From Tubiluchus corallicola (lineage: Eukaryota > Priapulida > Priapulimorpha > Priapulimorphida > Tubiluchidae), in contig JAQGDQ010001006.1 in assembly GCA_030141605.1 (NCBI GenBank), positions 1 to 64,000 on the forward strand: a stretch of 64,000 nt of DNA, given 5' to 3'. Each line of letters opens with the position of its first letter. Position 1 is the first letter of the stretch. The translations under genes and the position numbers were made by a program. The notes beneath the pieces are model-generated. The model was given only the letters and a program-made list of their open reading frames with translations. It made no database searches and was not told the DNA's origin. Of this stretch, positions 42,601 through 54,470 are shown in pieces.

Positions 42601-45554
42601 CCGATCACGATTTTTTTAAATTACAAATATTGAGTAACAAAGAGGTAACAAGGTATATACGTTTGATAATCTTTGACAATGACGTTGCCCTTCAATTCTA
42701 GATTCTACCTTGCAGTGCTTAAATGTACATAACAGTCATCATCATCATCGCATCATCTTCATAAACATCATCATCATTACCATCATCATCATCATCATCA
42801 TCCTCATCGTTATCATCATCATCATCATCATTTTTTACTGTACCTTTCTTTGAGTGGCCACTGACATTATTTGGGATTATTTAGATAGAAAAGAACATTT
42901 CATGAACCAACAATATATTACCTCTGTGATTTAGGACAATAATTCCAGCAGACTGCCATTGCAATACCTTGAGGCATTCTCCAAGAGCTGATAGTCGTTT
43001 CTCCATGTCGCAATGGATACTTTTCGTAACTCCATTGTTTACTAAAATTAATGAGCAGAGAGGGTTATCTATGTTGTGTGTTTTGTATGAACACTAACAG
43101 ATAGTGCAGTGGATGAAAGTTCATGCTGGGATAGCAAGATGACGAGTTTGGTGTAAAATGCTTAATTAATAAAGACATTTTTTGTCTGAATTTATGTGTC
43201 ATCTTCTAGCTTTCTATATCTGTTTAATGGCCACTTAGTAATCTATAACAAATGTTTTCGTCTTCCACCCCGAGCGCACGTTTGCACATAGAGAAACAAT
43301 ACTCAAATGGGGAGGGGGATACTTTGCTTTCAGGGTAGAAACTTCAAATCTAAGTGGAAGAATTTTAGCTAGAGGAGAAACTCCAGACTGGGAGAAAATG
43401 GCTAGATTTTTCCCATGCCACTTCTCTTCTCCATAAATTTCTTCTCCGCAATGAAGACTGCTACAGGTTGTTATTTCTGCCGTTCTCATAAACTTGAATA
43501 ATTATTAATAAGTGTGATCTGCCACCTATGGACATAGTATTTAACAGTATAGTCACAACATGAAATTCTCAGTAAAGGTTTATTGAACTAACCTAGTGAT
43601 GCGGTGAAACCAAACTTATCAGGGATTAATCGAAATTCTAACTTGAACCACAATTATTTTGCACATACTTTTTTGGGTTATTTGCATCTACATACGTAAG
43701 TATATGGGTTATAGGTTCAGATAGTACATGAATAGCTTTCTTAACTATGTTTTGTAAAATCAAGTCTAAATCTTGTGTACTTTTATTTTTAAGGCATCAA
43801 ATAATTGTTTTATTTTCTTCTTCATTAACTGTTGACAGAGAAAACGAATTTTTCCTCTAAACTTAGTAAACCACTAAAATAATTTATGGATTTTGTTTGC
43901 TAACTTAGTACCCACGTTTCTAAAGAAATTGTTAAAGCTTTTTGGTATTTCATAAGGATCACGTATGCTTTGGCAACCCTTAATTTTTTCAGAGGAGGCA
44001 TCTTTTATTGAGATTGTCTGTTGATAACTAAGTTAATAACATTCAAAGTATGTTTTTATACTTTCACATTCATAGCTCTTTTTTCTGTGTAATAGTGTCT
44101 TTCAGCTTTTTTTAAAATGGTTGTCAGTTTATTTTTCTTATACTTTGCAGTATTTTGTTCTGTTTCATTTATAATTATATTTTCGTATAGTTTGTTTTAT
44201 GCCTGATTGAATTGATCAGACCAGTGGCAGCTTGTTGTCAAACTCGTTTAAATATTTATATATTTTGCTTTTGTAACAAAATAAAGATGTTTAATCTTTG
44301 AAATTTTTAGCATTTTAAATATAGGATATGGTGCACAAATCATTATTTTTACAACTTTTTTAGCGATTTTTCTATTTTATTACATTTGGATTTCCACAAG
44401 AGTATTTCATAATTAATATGACAGCTAACAAGACTAGCATACATTTTCATATTGGCTGAAAGAGGCAATAAATGCTTTAGCCTGTTAACTATTCCAAATG
44501 CATTAGAAATCTTTTTATTTATGAGCAGACCAAGACATGTTCATCCACGACTATGTCCAGAAATTTAAATGACGTATTCTGTTCTGTTTCAGAATCACTA
44601 ACTTTATTTATAAGGTGTCAACTTATTTATAGAATGAAAAATCATATATTTTGTTTTAATTACGTTGAAAGATAATTTGTTTTCTGATAGCCATAAAGTT
44701 TGTTAACTTTTTGCAATTTTTCATTTATCTAATCACGTAACTGCTTGTCATCACAGTTAACATTTAAGTTATGTAATACTGAAGTTGTAAGAATTAAAGT
44801 ATCATCTGCATATAATACATATTTAAACTATTCTGAAGCAATTCCTTATCATTTAAATAAAAAATAAACAAAAAATGGACCTAAAATGGGTCCTTGTGAG
44901 ACATTTATATTTAGCGAGAGAAAATCAGGTGGATGTTCATCATATATGTTATATTTGTACTTCTTTATTATTTTAAACACGAAATGGGCTTCGTTTATCT
45001 AATAAGAAACAAGTTTAATCTATCATGCCTCGCGGCCATAAACCGAACAACAACTTATAACCATCCGCACTACTATGGTATTCATACGCAGTATTATCAA
45101 TACATGACAATATACAATATATTGCTTACAATTTCGTAAGTAATTTTGTAACAGTGTTACTGCATGGTCATTTAAATCAGAATTTTGTAATTTGTAAAGA
45201 AGAACTTCATGATCTAACGTGTCAAAAGCCTTGTTTAAATCTAGAAATATCACATCAATAATCATAATTTGTCAGAAATAATATCCTTAGTTAGTACTTA
45301 ATGGCCATGATAATAACAAATATAGTCACACATTATTAATTATTAAGAGTTGTTTCAGTGTAGAACAAACTGCCTTCTTTATAATACTAAAAATAGCCTT
45401 GTTTTGCTAAATGACCTATTAATCCGACAGGTAAACATCTTAGGAGTAAGCAATACATGCATATAACTGAACATAACTTACTTTCTTTTAAGGCTGCTAA
45501 TCCATTAATCATAGTTACAACCAACAGTGTGAAACATGTAAGGGAATACATCAT
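33667..45554 (-). CDS. ionotropic glutamate receptor, downstream tandem copy (iGluR-1), 646 residues
   Basis: Thirteen exons, 5' to 3': 45482-45554, 42922-43041, 42203-42384, 41432-41569, 40509-40607, 40239-40331, 39627-39727, 38955-39045, 38205-38363, 36619-36766, 36158-36378, 35169-35440, 33667-33910. All junctions are GT-AG with exact phase. Residues 1-24 form a signal peptide (MMYSLTCFTLLVVTMINGLA). Residues 25-200 are a short amino-terminal domain. S1 (about 222-348) includes GKYGSKQANGSWSGMMG and TVLHERLEVADF, whose Arg314 matches the agonist carboxylate-binding Arg. M1 is VWYSFIGSLLIMTIVARVIE; M3 carries VYTGNLVAFLT in place of SYTANLAAFLT; M4 is about 602-628. At 646 residues it is shorter than vertebrate iGluRs (about 900), mainly in the amino-terminal domain, as in insect IRs. 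A ligand-gated cation channel at the plasma membrane is the family role; the agonist is unknown. Confidence 0.9.
34236..34947. mobile_element. MITE with ~35-bp inverted ends
   Basis: Left end gggagccaagtggaccactg (continuing agccaagtagacca); the right end is the complement with two changes. Internal gggctag/catgtagga motifs are also symmetric. It lies in the last intron of iGluR-1. Confidence 0.75.
35614..35986 (-). mobile_element. solo LTR, heat-shock-promoter family, copy 3
   Basis: Reverse orientation. Ends are TGTTGTGTTTTG on the plus strand and GATCTCCACAACA, flanked by caaat and caaac (one mismatch). HSEs at 35874-35886 (GAAGCTTCCAGAA) and 35893-35905 (TTCCAGAACATTC) precede TATATAAGG (complement of 35855-35863) on the minus strand. 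It sits in the intron between iGluR-1 exons 12 and 11, in the sense of the gene. Confidence 0.85.
36848..37864. mobile_element. non-autonomous Tc1/mariner-type element with internal duplication
   Basis: Ends CAGTCAAACCTCCTTATAC and GTATAACGAGGTTTGACTG are flanked by TA on both sides. Inside, a ~120-bp segment (agctgctataatatcaagac to gcagccgttttgt) is directly duplicated at 37441-37575 and 37576-37711, with a third partial copy to 37806. No transposase. Confidence 0.8.
39540..39612. repeat. GATA/GA microsatellite beside iGluR-1 exon 7
   Basis: (GATA)n and (GA)n lie about 15 bases downstream (minus strand) of the exon 7 donor. The paralogue has a CT/ATCC tract at the same position (50350-50590). 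Confidence 0.9.
42735..42832. repeat. CAT trinucleotide repeat
   Basis: Imperfect catcatcat run in iGluR-1 intron 2. Confidence 0.9.
43760..45270 (-). pseudogene. LINE reverse transcriptase remnant in iGluR-1 intron 1
   Basis: On the minus strand, 45263-45100 reads DVIFLDLNKAFDTLDHEVLL, 44905-44880 reads VSQGPILGP, and near 44799-44820 YVLYADDTLI supplies the YADD catalytic motif, followed by NKLSFNVIKTKYMIF. The order matches the reverse transcriptase of Jockey/CR1-like non-LTR retrotransposons. Stops and frameshifts are frequent. No counterpart is seen in intron 1 of the paralogue. Confidence 0.85.
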
Positions 45555-46818
45555 CACTGATTACATACAATTTATTGACAACTTCATACAGCTATACATT
45601 CATCTGTGTCAACACTGATACAAAAACTCAGAGAAATGCAAGCTGATCGTGACTTCATTCATGCCGTCATTCATCTGTTTGATGTTTAACGACAATGCAC
45701 TTTTATATTTATAATTGAGATCGCCTACCTGCACCAATGATTCCTGAGTGTAGACATCTCTCGTGTTCCTGTGAGATTGATTTCACTTTGAGCAGTAGCA
45801 ATGTAAACAGCCGTGCTTTGTCTGTGTTTGTTTAGTGATTAAAGTTAAGCAACGTCGACCCTGATGGGTAATTGGGCAGGTAACAGTCGAGTTCAATGAT
45901 CGTTCTAGGTGGGGGTTTCGTTTGCCTCATTGAGTGAGAGCTTTTTCACATCCATATGTAAAGTCAGTTGTCAGATACCTGTGACAGTCTAGTGTCTTAC
46001 CTTAGAGGTATTCTTGATGAATTTATTACTGACATTAACAATGAGTAGACTCTGTCATAGCATGCAGCTACCAGCTTTCACAGTGCCATGCTACGAAGTT
46101 CCCGAAACTGATCTGTTATTTCACAACTAGACTTGCAAGAATGTTCACCAGTAAAACGGGTAAACTTATTTCCTCAAACAGCTTTTCCGAGAAACGTTTC
46201 TCGCCAGATAGTGGTACTTCTCAAAAAAAAGTCTTCCCAGAAATCGTTTTTCCCAGAATTACCATTTTACAGAATAATTTTTTCCTAGAACCGTCATTTC
46301 ATAGAAAGTAAAACAACCAGATAAAGTTGTGATTTTCTAAAGCATTACATTATGCAATAGAAAAAACATAACTAAAATAGTATCATTATAATGCGTCTAC
46401 GTGTATTGATTGATATGGATCACATGATAAGAAATTTGGTCTACTCGCTAATGCAAAAAGCTAGTTTTGTGACGTCAGAGTGACTAGGTAGCCAAATATA
46501 TTGAACATTGAGTACTAGGCCTTAACAGTACTGAATTACTAATCTAATTATTGATTTATTGTTGTTATGGCTACCCCATGCTGCTGCTACTGACCAAAGA
46601 TGAAATAGTTTTGTTTCGATCTAGATGAAACTTGGCAGTGTGTTAAACTGAGAAAAGAAATACAGTGGTAAAATAAGAACACAGATTTTATTTGTTCATC
46701 ATAAAGTGAGCAATTTAGCTACCAAAGTTAAGCAACTCATAAGAAAACGTTAGTAGAACTGCTTATTACTGTTAGTTTATCTAAACTTAGCTAAACTTTA
46801 ATTCAAATTATATGAAAA
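45555..46818. promoter_or_regulatory. intergenic region between the two iGluR genes
   Basis: No exon was found. The part nearest iGluR-1 contains caacgtcgaccctga, ggtaacag and gtttcgtttgc segments in the same order as upstream of iGluR-2 (55480-55575), so the duplicated unit includes 5' flank. A minus-strand AATAAA (complement at 46687-46692) may serve iGluR-2. Confidence 0.45.
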
Positions 46819-49800
46819 TCAATTGAATTTCAAGTGATTGTACGCAGACTTACATAAATCACATACAGATGAATATATGTATTCAATGTAAAATACAATG
46901 AACGAAATTACAACCCCAGAAATATAAAGAACAAAGACTCCCACAATGTCTGCCATTCTAAATGATCTGTAAACGCTGCTGGCTTCTTTGTCACATTTTA
47001 TTCTCGGTTCTGCTTCTAATATCCATTTGTTCATGTAACCAGATACAATCATTCTGTGAATTCTGAAGTGAAATAAAAAAGATTAACCAATTTTCATGGA
47101 TTTTTCTTAGATGTATGCGATATGAAATACCTTTTACATTTGAAAGATAAAGATATTGTGTTATCTTGACCTGAAGATATTAATTATGCAAATTGTTTTT
47201 TTTAAATCAAATACTATGAGATAAAATCCTATTAGTTTTTTTAGACTGAGACATACCCTTTATTAAAAAGTTCCAAATACGGACTATTCTTTTGCATAGG
47301 AAAAGCATACTGTTGAACAAAGAAGTTATCTTCTGCGATATATACAGAGCATTTTCCAGTTCTGTAAAAGTCTTGAACCATTTCTGTTCGCAAACTCTCA
47401 TAGCCTGCTATCCACGCATAATTGTTTTCTTTAACTTTGTGAAGAGCTTCGGAGGTATACTCATAATGTCTGTTAGGATTTTCAATAAATTTCCTCCATA
47501 TTTCTCTTTGAATGCGAGTCTGTCCATTCTGAAGAAAGTTTAAAAAACATTTTAGTTTGAACATAATGAGGCAAGATTTAAAAATATGTAATTGTTTAGC
47601 GTTACATAGATTTTCAATGTTTTTTATGTAACTGTGCTAATGAAGACCCAATCAGTGACCTGGCCTGCAACGTTTGTGGTAAACCTTTGATTCGTCACTG
47701 AATAGCTTTTACAAACAAAATTTAATCAAACAAAAGTTGCTAAAATGACGGGTAAGTTAAGCAGTTTTCTTGTTGCACTGAGAACTCATAAAAGCAGAGC
47801 CACATATAAGTACCTTGAAGTACGTTTCCCAGCTAGCTTTGTGCCTGAATATTGGTTTAATGGTATTCTGTGCACTCAGTTCTTGAACGGTTCTTACTGG
47901 AAATTTCAAAGGAGCTGGCAAAGTTAAGAATGCAACCAGATTTCCTGAATAAACTGCAGCTAATATAACCACATACACCAACCAAGAACCAATCAGAACG
48001 CGGCACGTTGTACTCCTTGGTTCTTTTGTCAAGCCTGCAAATGTAATGAAGTTTCCAAGTACTGTAAAAGAATAGCTGAATCTACCATTTGCTTCATCTT
48101 CTGTTAATGATCATGATAACTGATTAGTGTTGGCCATAGCTATTTCTATCGCAAATGATTTAATGAGAGAAAGAGAAGTGAGAAGGGAACTGAGGCAAAG
48201 CAAATTCATGGGTTATAAAGTTAATGAGTGGAGAGCAATTGTCTTACTATAAGACTTAAGTAACCAGGTGGTTCTTCTTTTATTTTTTCATATAGATCTT
48301 TGTTTGAAATTTTCTTTGGCCATCTAATACCCAAAATGTTTCCCAAGTACTATAAAAGAATTGCTGGATCTACCGTTTTCTTAATGTTCTTCTAAAAATC
48401 ATAGTCAATGATCACACTCGACCATCACTATCTGTATCATTGGTGAGAAGTAAGAAACGGAAGAGGTAAGGCAAGTTCACGAGCTGGGGAGGAGAAACTG
48501 ATCTGTTATAAACATTAAGTAGCCAGTAGTATTGTACGTACTTTGCATGGAAGCAGCTCGTAATAACATTTCAAACCAGTGTGACAGTGACAATGGAGAT
48601 GACCTTTTCTTCAAACACGTTCTGCTAGCCTCTATGATGCGAGCCACAATGGTCATTATTAATAAACTACCAATAAAAGAATACCACACCTGTAAAAAAA
48701 TTAACGAAATTAATAAATAATCTCAAGACAGGTAAACACAACAAAAAACTATACACTGCTATAGCAGTGGACTGTCAACACCACTTCCAGTATAGATATA
48801 ATACAACTAGACAAATGTACAACCATACATGAAACACTCTCTTTCAGACATTATGAATAAATACATTCTTTTTTAAAAGTTGATATTCTGCACTTAGCTA
48901 CATGTAGCACATGCTTGCATATCTAAAGTAACCGCCCACTTACATGAAAGTGAACTTACCGAATTCGTAAAAAGTTACCTGTGACGAGAATGGAGCAATG
49001 AAAGCGCGAAGATTTAACGTTTGTACTGGTCGCTTTATCATAAATGTACCACGTGAATCGCTGTACGAAACTGTGAAATCTGCAACTTCTAATCTTTCAT
49101 GTAACACCGTGAAAGTACCAACACCAAATTCAACTTCCTGAAAAATGAAATTACAGAAACTGGGTTTTGAATTTAAATTAACTAAAACAGCTAACACTGT
49201 GGTATTGATTCTTACATCCTAAGATTCTGCTGTCAGGGATAACCACAGGCAGAAAAAGGTATTTTTCAGATCTGTGGTTTCGAACAGATGCAATGCAATT
49301 ATAAGCAAAGAAGGATTACCCGCTGTGAGAATTATTGATGCTCGAAGAAACATTGCATACCGTAGCTCACAGTTTAACTGGTCCGTAACAACAGAAACAT
49401 TAAGCAGCATCACGTTTTGACAATTATGTTGTATTTAGGTGGGTGAGCAAATAAACCGCAAGCAAAATTTGTGCATTTAAAAGAAAATTTTCAACTCTTT
49501 TCACTTCATTATTTTTAGTTAAGGATCCTTATAAATGTGCAACATACAATCTCACTCAGACTCAGACACCAACACGTCGTCTTAAAAGTTGGTAAAAAAT
49601 AACATATTAGCTGACAAGTATGTAAACGTTTTATTATACAAATTAATCAGAAATGGATAAAAACTTATCTGAATTTCTGTAGTAGCACATTTGACTTTGA
49701 TACTTTAAATTCTAATTGTGTAGTAGGTCAATCATTTATTAATGTACCTTTCTAGCGATCATTCCCATAATTCCATTCCAAGAACCATCGGCCTGTTTAG

Positions 49801-50349
49801 AACCAAACTTTCCATCCACACTGGGTATCAAATCATACCTTAAAAATGCCAAATAGAATGAAGGCAACGTGACTTCGAAAGCCTAAAAACTGTGTTCACG
49901 TACGTGAAGCAGTACGATGAGATTAAATGATGTTATGATTACCATGATGATTAGTTTCTGAAGAAACAGACAACTTATGATGATTGGCTGAAGATTAAAC
50001 AGACGACTTACAGACACCAATAAGAGTTGCCTTATAGATGCCGTTTACTCACAAACTGGACTTGGTACAGACTCGATATGGACTGTGTCCAGAATCACAC
50101 AGCATGTAATAAAGCAAACTTTTATAACTTGTTTAAATTTAAATCCTATTTGCATATTTAAAACTGATTCTATAAACAAAAACCGGTATTCTTTTACCAA
50201 TAAGTATATGTAGGTATTATAATCTATCAGCAATTAGAGTTCCTTTACAAGCAGTTTAGACGAGAAAAATGAAAGATTGGAAAAACAGTCAGCAGGAAAG
50301 GTGAAAAACATTGATAGGTAAACTAGACGAAAGAAAGAGAAAGAGAGAG

Positions 50350-50592
50350 AAGTTAGATGGATGGATAGATGGATAAATGGATGGATGGATGGATGGATGG
50401 ATGGATGGATGGATGGATGGATGGATGGATGGATGGATGGATGGATGGATGGATAGATGGATAAGTAGATGGATAGATGGATAAGTAGATGGGTAGATGG
50501 ATAAATTGAGTGATAGACAGATAGAAGACGAGAGTGAGAGACAAAGAGATAGAGGGGGAGAGGGGGAAGAGCGAGAGAGAGAGAGAGATGAA
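50350..50592. repeat. GGAT/GA microsatellite beside iGluR-2 exon 7
   Basis: About 25 ggat units then GA-rich sequence, about 15 bases from the exon 7 donor. It is positionally equivalent to 39540-39612 in the paralogue. Confidence 0.92.
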
Positions 50593-51283
50593 ATGTGCAT
50601 ACGTAAAATTAAACATGTCTGCCAAACCACTGAGAATATTGATGATTAGCCCAGAATGATTTGCGCCAGCTTCTAAATTTCCCGGAACAATATATGGTGC
50701 AGACTAAAACGACAAAAACAAAAAGTACTTAAAGTAAAAAATGATTAAGCTATGCAAATTGTATAAAAGAGTAACTAATGTAAGTACATAATTAATTTAT
50801 AAATATTACACTCGTGACTAGGTGTTAAAGACACAAATAGTAATTATAAGCGTATAGGGTGAGCTTACTTGACAATAACTTAATAAAGTAGGATTTATAC
50901 TGACTTAAATACAAACTCCTGTAAAAGAAATATAAACTCTTGTAAAAGAACAGCCGTTTTCAAACAAAAAGATATTCACCTGGACTAATAATAGCAAAAT
51001 GTTAACAGCTACAAAAACATGCAGGAAGTGGCCATATCATGTCAGTTCATATCATGATGAGATGGTTTTGACGTCTGAGACAAAGATGACATCATTTGCG
51101 GCACCGATGTTGATAGTTATAACGACGAAAAAGATGTCAATAAGGATGGTGATGATAAGAGCAGTAAGTATTCATAACCTTTGAATAGTTTCTTACAAAA
51201 ATCGTATGCTAACTGTAAAGTTATTATGCTAAATTAATTATGCAAAAATTTAAGACTGTGTAAATTAAAATTGTGTAACTTAC

Positions 51284-51375
51284 ATGATTGATCATTACTC
51301 CAGCTTTAAGTTTTCTTCATTTAATTTGTACTTTGTCATTGGAAATAGATATTCTTCCTTTTCGAGACCTTTTCC
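51284..51375 (-). pseudogene. iGluR-2 exon 6 with one-base deletion
   Basis: Reads GKGLEKEEYLFPMTKYKLNE then ENLKLE and stop. The paralogous exon (40239-40331) keeps 93 bases and reads ...YKLNGRNIRVGAMINQ. The donor (CAT|GTAAGT) and acceptor (TTTCTAG) are intact. Confidence 0.85.
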
Positions 51376-52450
51376 CTAGAAAAGAAAGAGAAAACGATAA
51401 AGCATCTGGAGGCTGTGAAACATTTTGCAAGGCTAATCAGCCCCCATGCAGTGAAATACTGCAAAAAATGTCTATGGATGTACTTTTTCTAAGTACTGTC
51501 CGAGAGCTATATGAACAAAGTACTAACTTAATACCAAAAATTCAAATGAAGAAATGGAAAAAATCATCCTAGCGCAATCAGTAAATAAACACATTTTCAC
51601 CTCATTTGGTTGCATCAATTTTTGCAGTGTATTCCTGATGCCACGTGGGGCTCCAGATGCTGACACCGTCTTGATGGTGTAAAGCTTAACATCTTTACTC
51701 TAAAAAGACAGAACATATTTATATGACATAAATTAATGCTAAGCAAGACATGTTTACAAGTTAGTAAACAGGTATAGGCATATCCATAGAGCTAGCTAAT
51801 AATATGTATGTAATATCGTGCATATAGCCATAGCTTATAAGTATGCACCTTAATACACAAGACTTCTTACAAATCAATTGCACGTTTGTTAGGAAGAAAA
51901 CAGTTTTCACATGTACCCACCTTATTAGTTGAAGAAAGTGGTGAACTAATAATGAGAGCATTTGTGAATGCTGGAATGACGTTGATAAATGTTTGAGGTT
52001 TATCTTCTAAAACAAATATCCATCGATTGATGAAATCGAAACTATTGGAAGACATTGCCTGCAAAAGGTTTGGCTTGTTTGTCATAAATGTACAAAGATA
52101 ACATTTCAAAACTGTTAGATAACCAAAGCCACCTTATGAATGAAGTGAAGTGCCATTATTTTTATTACTTCATTACTTATTTAATAATTTTTAAAAGAAG
52201 TCTCTAACTTATACCGTCCAACAATAATAGGTCTAATATTTTATTAGCTTATTGGCCCAGAATTGGCAGTTACTGAAATTCAATTTTATAAGCTTGCAAA
52301 CTTTGCATAGCATTTTCGAAGGGAAGCGAGCGAATTCTCCAAAACTGGATGATTCATTCTATGAAAGCAAATGAATTAAAACTTGCTGTACCTTTTAATA
52401 AAACGAAAATTTGCTGATTTAAGATGTTTTAACTTGTTCCAAAGTGTTAA

Positions 52451-53743
52451 AATAAGCTACCAATAGAACTTACACTTAAATTCTTTTAACAGGGAAATAA
52501 AAACTCATCATTTTAAGAACTATTTTAATGCATCAGTGGAAATGTTTTGCAAATTTTTAATGATTTATAAATAGGTCTAATTGCATTATAACTTTTTAGT
52601 ACGTTATCTAAATATTTTTATTTTTACAGCAACTTTGAAAAAATATTGAAAGACCGTTTTATATAAATACACACATTATACATTAATAATATTATAAATT
52701 CTGCAACGTTGGACAACTTAAGCAATTTACAAAACTACAAGTTCTTTGAAAAGAAAAACTTACCAATTCCACAAGACTGGAGGACTTCAGTGAGTTTCCA
52801 ACGACCACAAAGGTGTTAATTTTTTCCTTCTTCGACATAAAGAGTTCCCATGTTGCCTCATGGTTGTCGTTTATCAATGTTATAGACATGTCCTTGGCAT
52901 GTTGGAAAATATAATCTGTTATATCCTCCAAACAATTACAATTACCTATAATAAAAAAGTGGTATGTTGCACAAACCACTGTAGCATTGTGGAATGAATG
53001 AACTTTTAATCTGAAATGCAGCCAACAGAAGTAATAGCATTTGACTACCATAAGATCTAATCAAAGTTCATTAGCAATTAATCATGATAGCAAAGAAATT
53101 GTCTTATTGTTTTGTTACTTACAGATTATATTGATGAACCAACTTCTTCATGAACCAACAATATATTACCTGTATGATTTAGAACAATAATTCCAACAGA
53201 CTGCCATTTCAATACCTTGAGGCATTCTCCAAGAGCTGATAGTCGTTTCTCCATGTCGCAACGGATACTTTTCGCAATTTCGTTAGTTCCTAAAGTTAAT
53301 AAACAAAAAGAGTCATTTATAACGAGGGTCGTTTATATCCACCTCGAGTACATGTTTGCTACATGGGGAAGTAATTCTGACATGGGGGGCAATTTGCTCT
53401 CCGGGGAGAGATAGTAAGTCTAAGGGGACGGATTTTAGTTAAAGAAGGAGCTCCAAACTTCTAGGTTTTTACTTTCGACACCCCTCTTCTCTATAAGGTT
53501 CTGTCACTTGTTACATCCTGTGAGCTTGTGTTCCCTTGATTTATTTTAGTGTCATTAGGACGTTCTATTATTTCTAAGAAAGTTAAGATTTATCCACCAG
53601 GTGGCTTCTTGACAGACTTTCGTAATTCATTAAAGCATTTTTTGCATAGGAAGACGTCATTTAATACTGGATTATGGTTTATGGCAGCATACCGAAGCAG
53701 GTAAAAGATTTGAAAATAATAGCAATTGGCCTTTAACATTTTT
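52451..53743. repeat. 1.29-kb inverted duplication, arm A (inside iGluR-2)
   Basis: The 1293 bases are the reverse complement of 62162-63454 with only a few mismatches seen (for example gtcac/gtgat near 53512 and one base near 52475). They include iGluR-2 exons 2 and 3 and the intron between them. Confidence 0.95.
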
Positions 53744-54069
53744 TTATCTCCTAACCTTTTATATTTAAATGTCTATAAAGAGTTAAATACTTAAGACATT
53801 TCATTCATGCACGGCATATTGAACGCACTAATAAGCGCAATTTTGTCATGATGAACCAGAATGACAGGCCTTAATACCTGGGTTGTGGAATGCGACAAAC
53901 ACGAGCTTGTAAACAAGTAAGACACAAGTGAAAAGTGAAGCTAATAAATAAAGTTAGAAATTTTATTTCCAATTACGAAGTTTGAATCACATGGACTGCA
54001 TGATTAACCAACAATTCTAAAATTAATTATAAAAAAAGAAACGACAGCTTTCGTAGCAAACATAATACA

Positions 54070-54125
54070 TGCTGCTGCACGGTTAGCAGAAGGCTTAGGT
54101 TCAAATCCCAGTGGAGGTACAAGAC
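54070..54125 (+). repeat. tRNA-like SINE fragment
   Basis: A box B-like aggttcaaatccc follows a weak box A (tgctgcacggttagcag). No stable cloverleaf; called a SINE relic at most. Confidence 0.3.
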
Positions 54126-54408
54126 GTTTTCAGATTTTCTAATTAATTATGGAATTATTTAAGTGATTAATGATGCCATACATATGTGTATAAGCCAAAT
54201 TTTGAAAAATGGGAAAAGCCAAGCATTAGGAAAGCAAATATGTAGCTTGACATTGAGATGCAAATATTGAAAGCTGTGCCATCACAGTGTTTATATCATG
54301 GGAAAGTTTCAGGCATAATCCAGTAATTATCCCACGTTTAACTTCTGATTGTTGGTGCTTACTAGATCAAGAGTTTTTTTTATAGTATTTCTTAATTATG
54401 CCAAAACT

Positions 54409-54411
<3 letters not shown>

Positions 54412-54444
<33 letters not shown>

Positions 54445-54470
54445 GTAAAATAATAATAGTAATAATTTAT
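54412..54470. repeat. AAT trinucleotide repeat
   Basis: (TAA)n with small interruptions in iGluR-2 intron 1. Confidence 0.9.
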
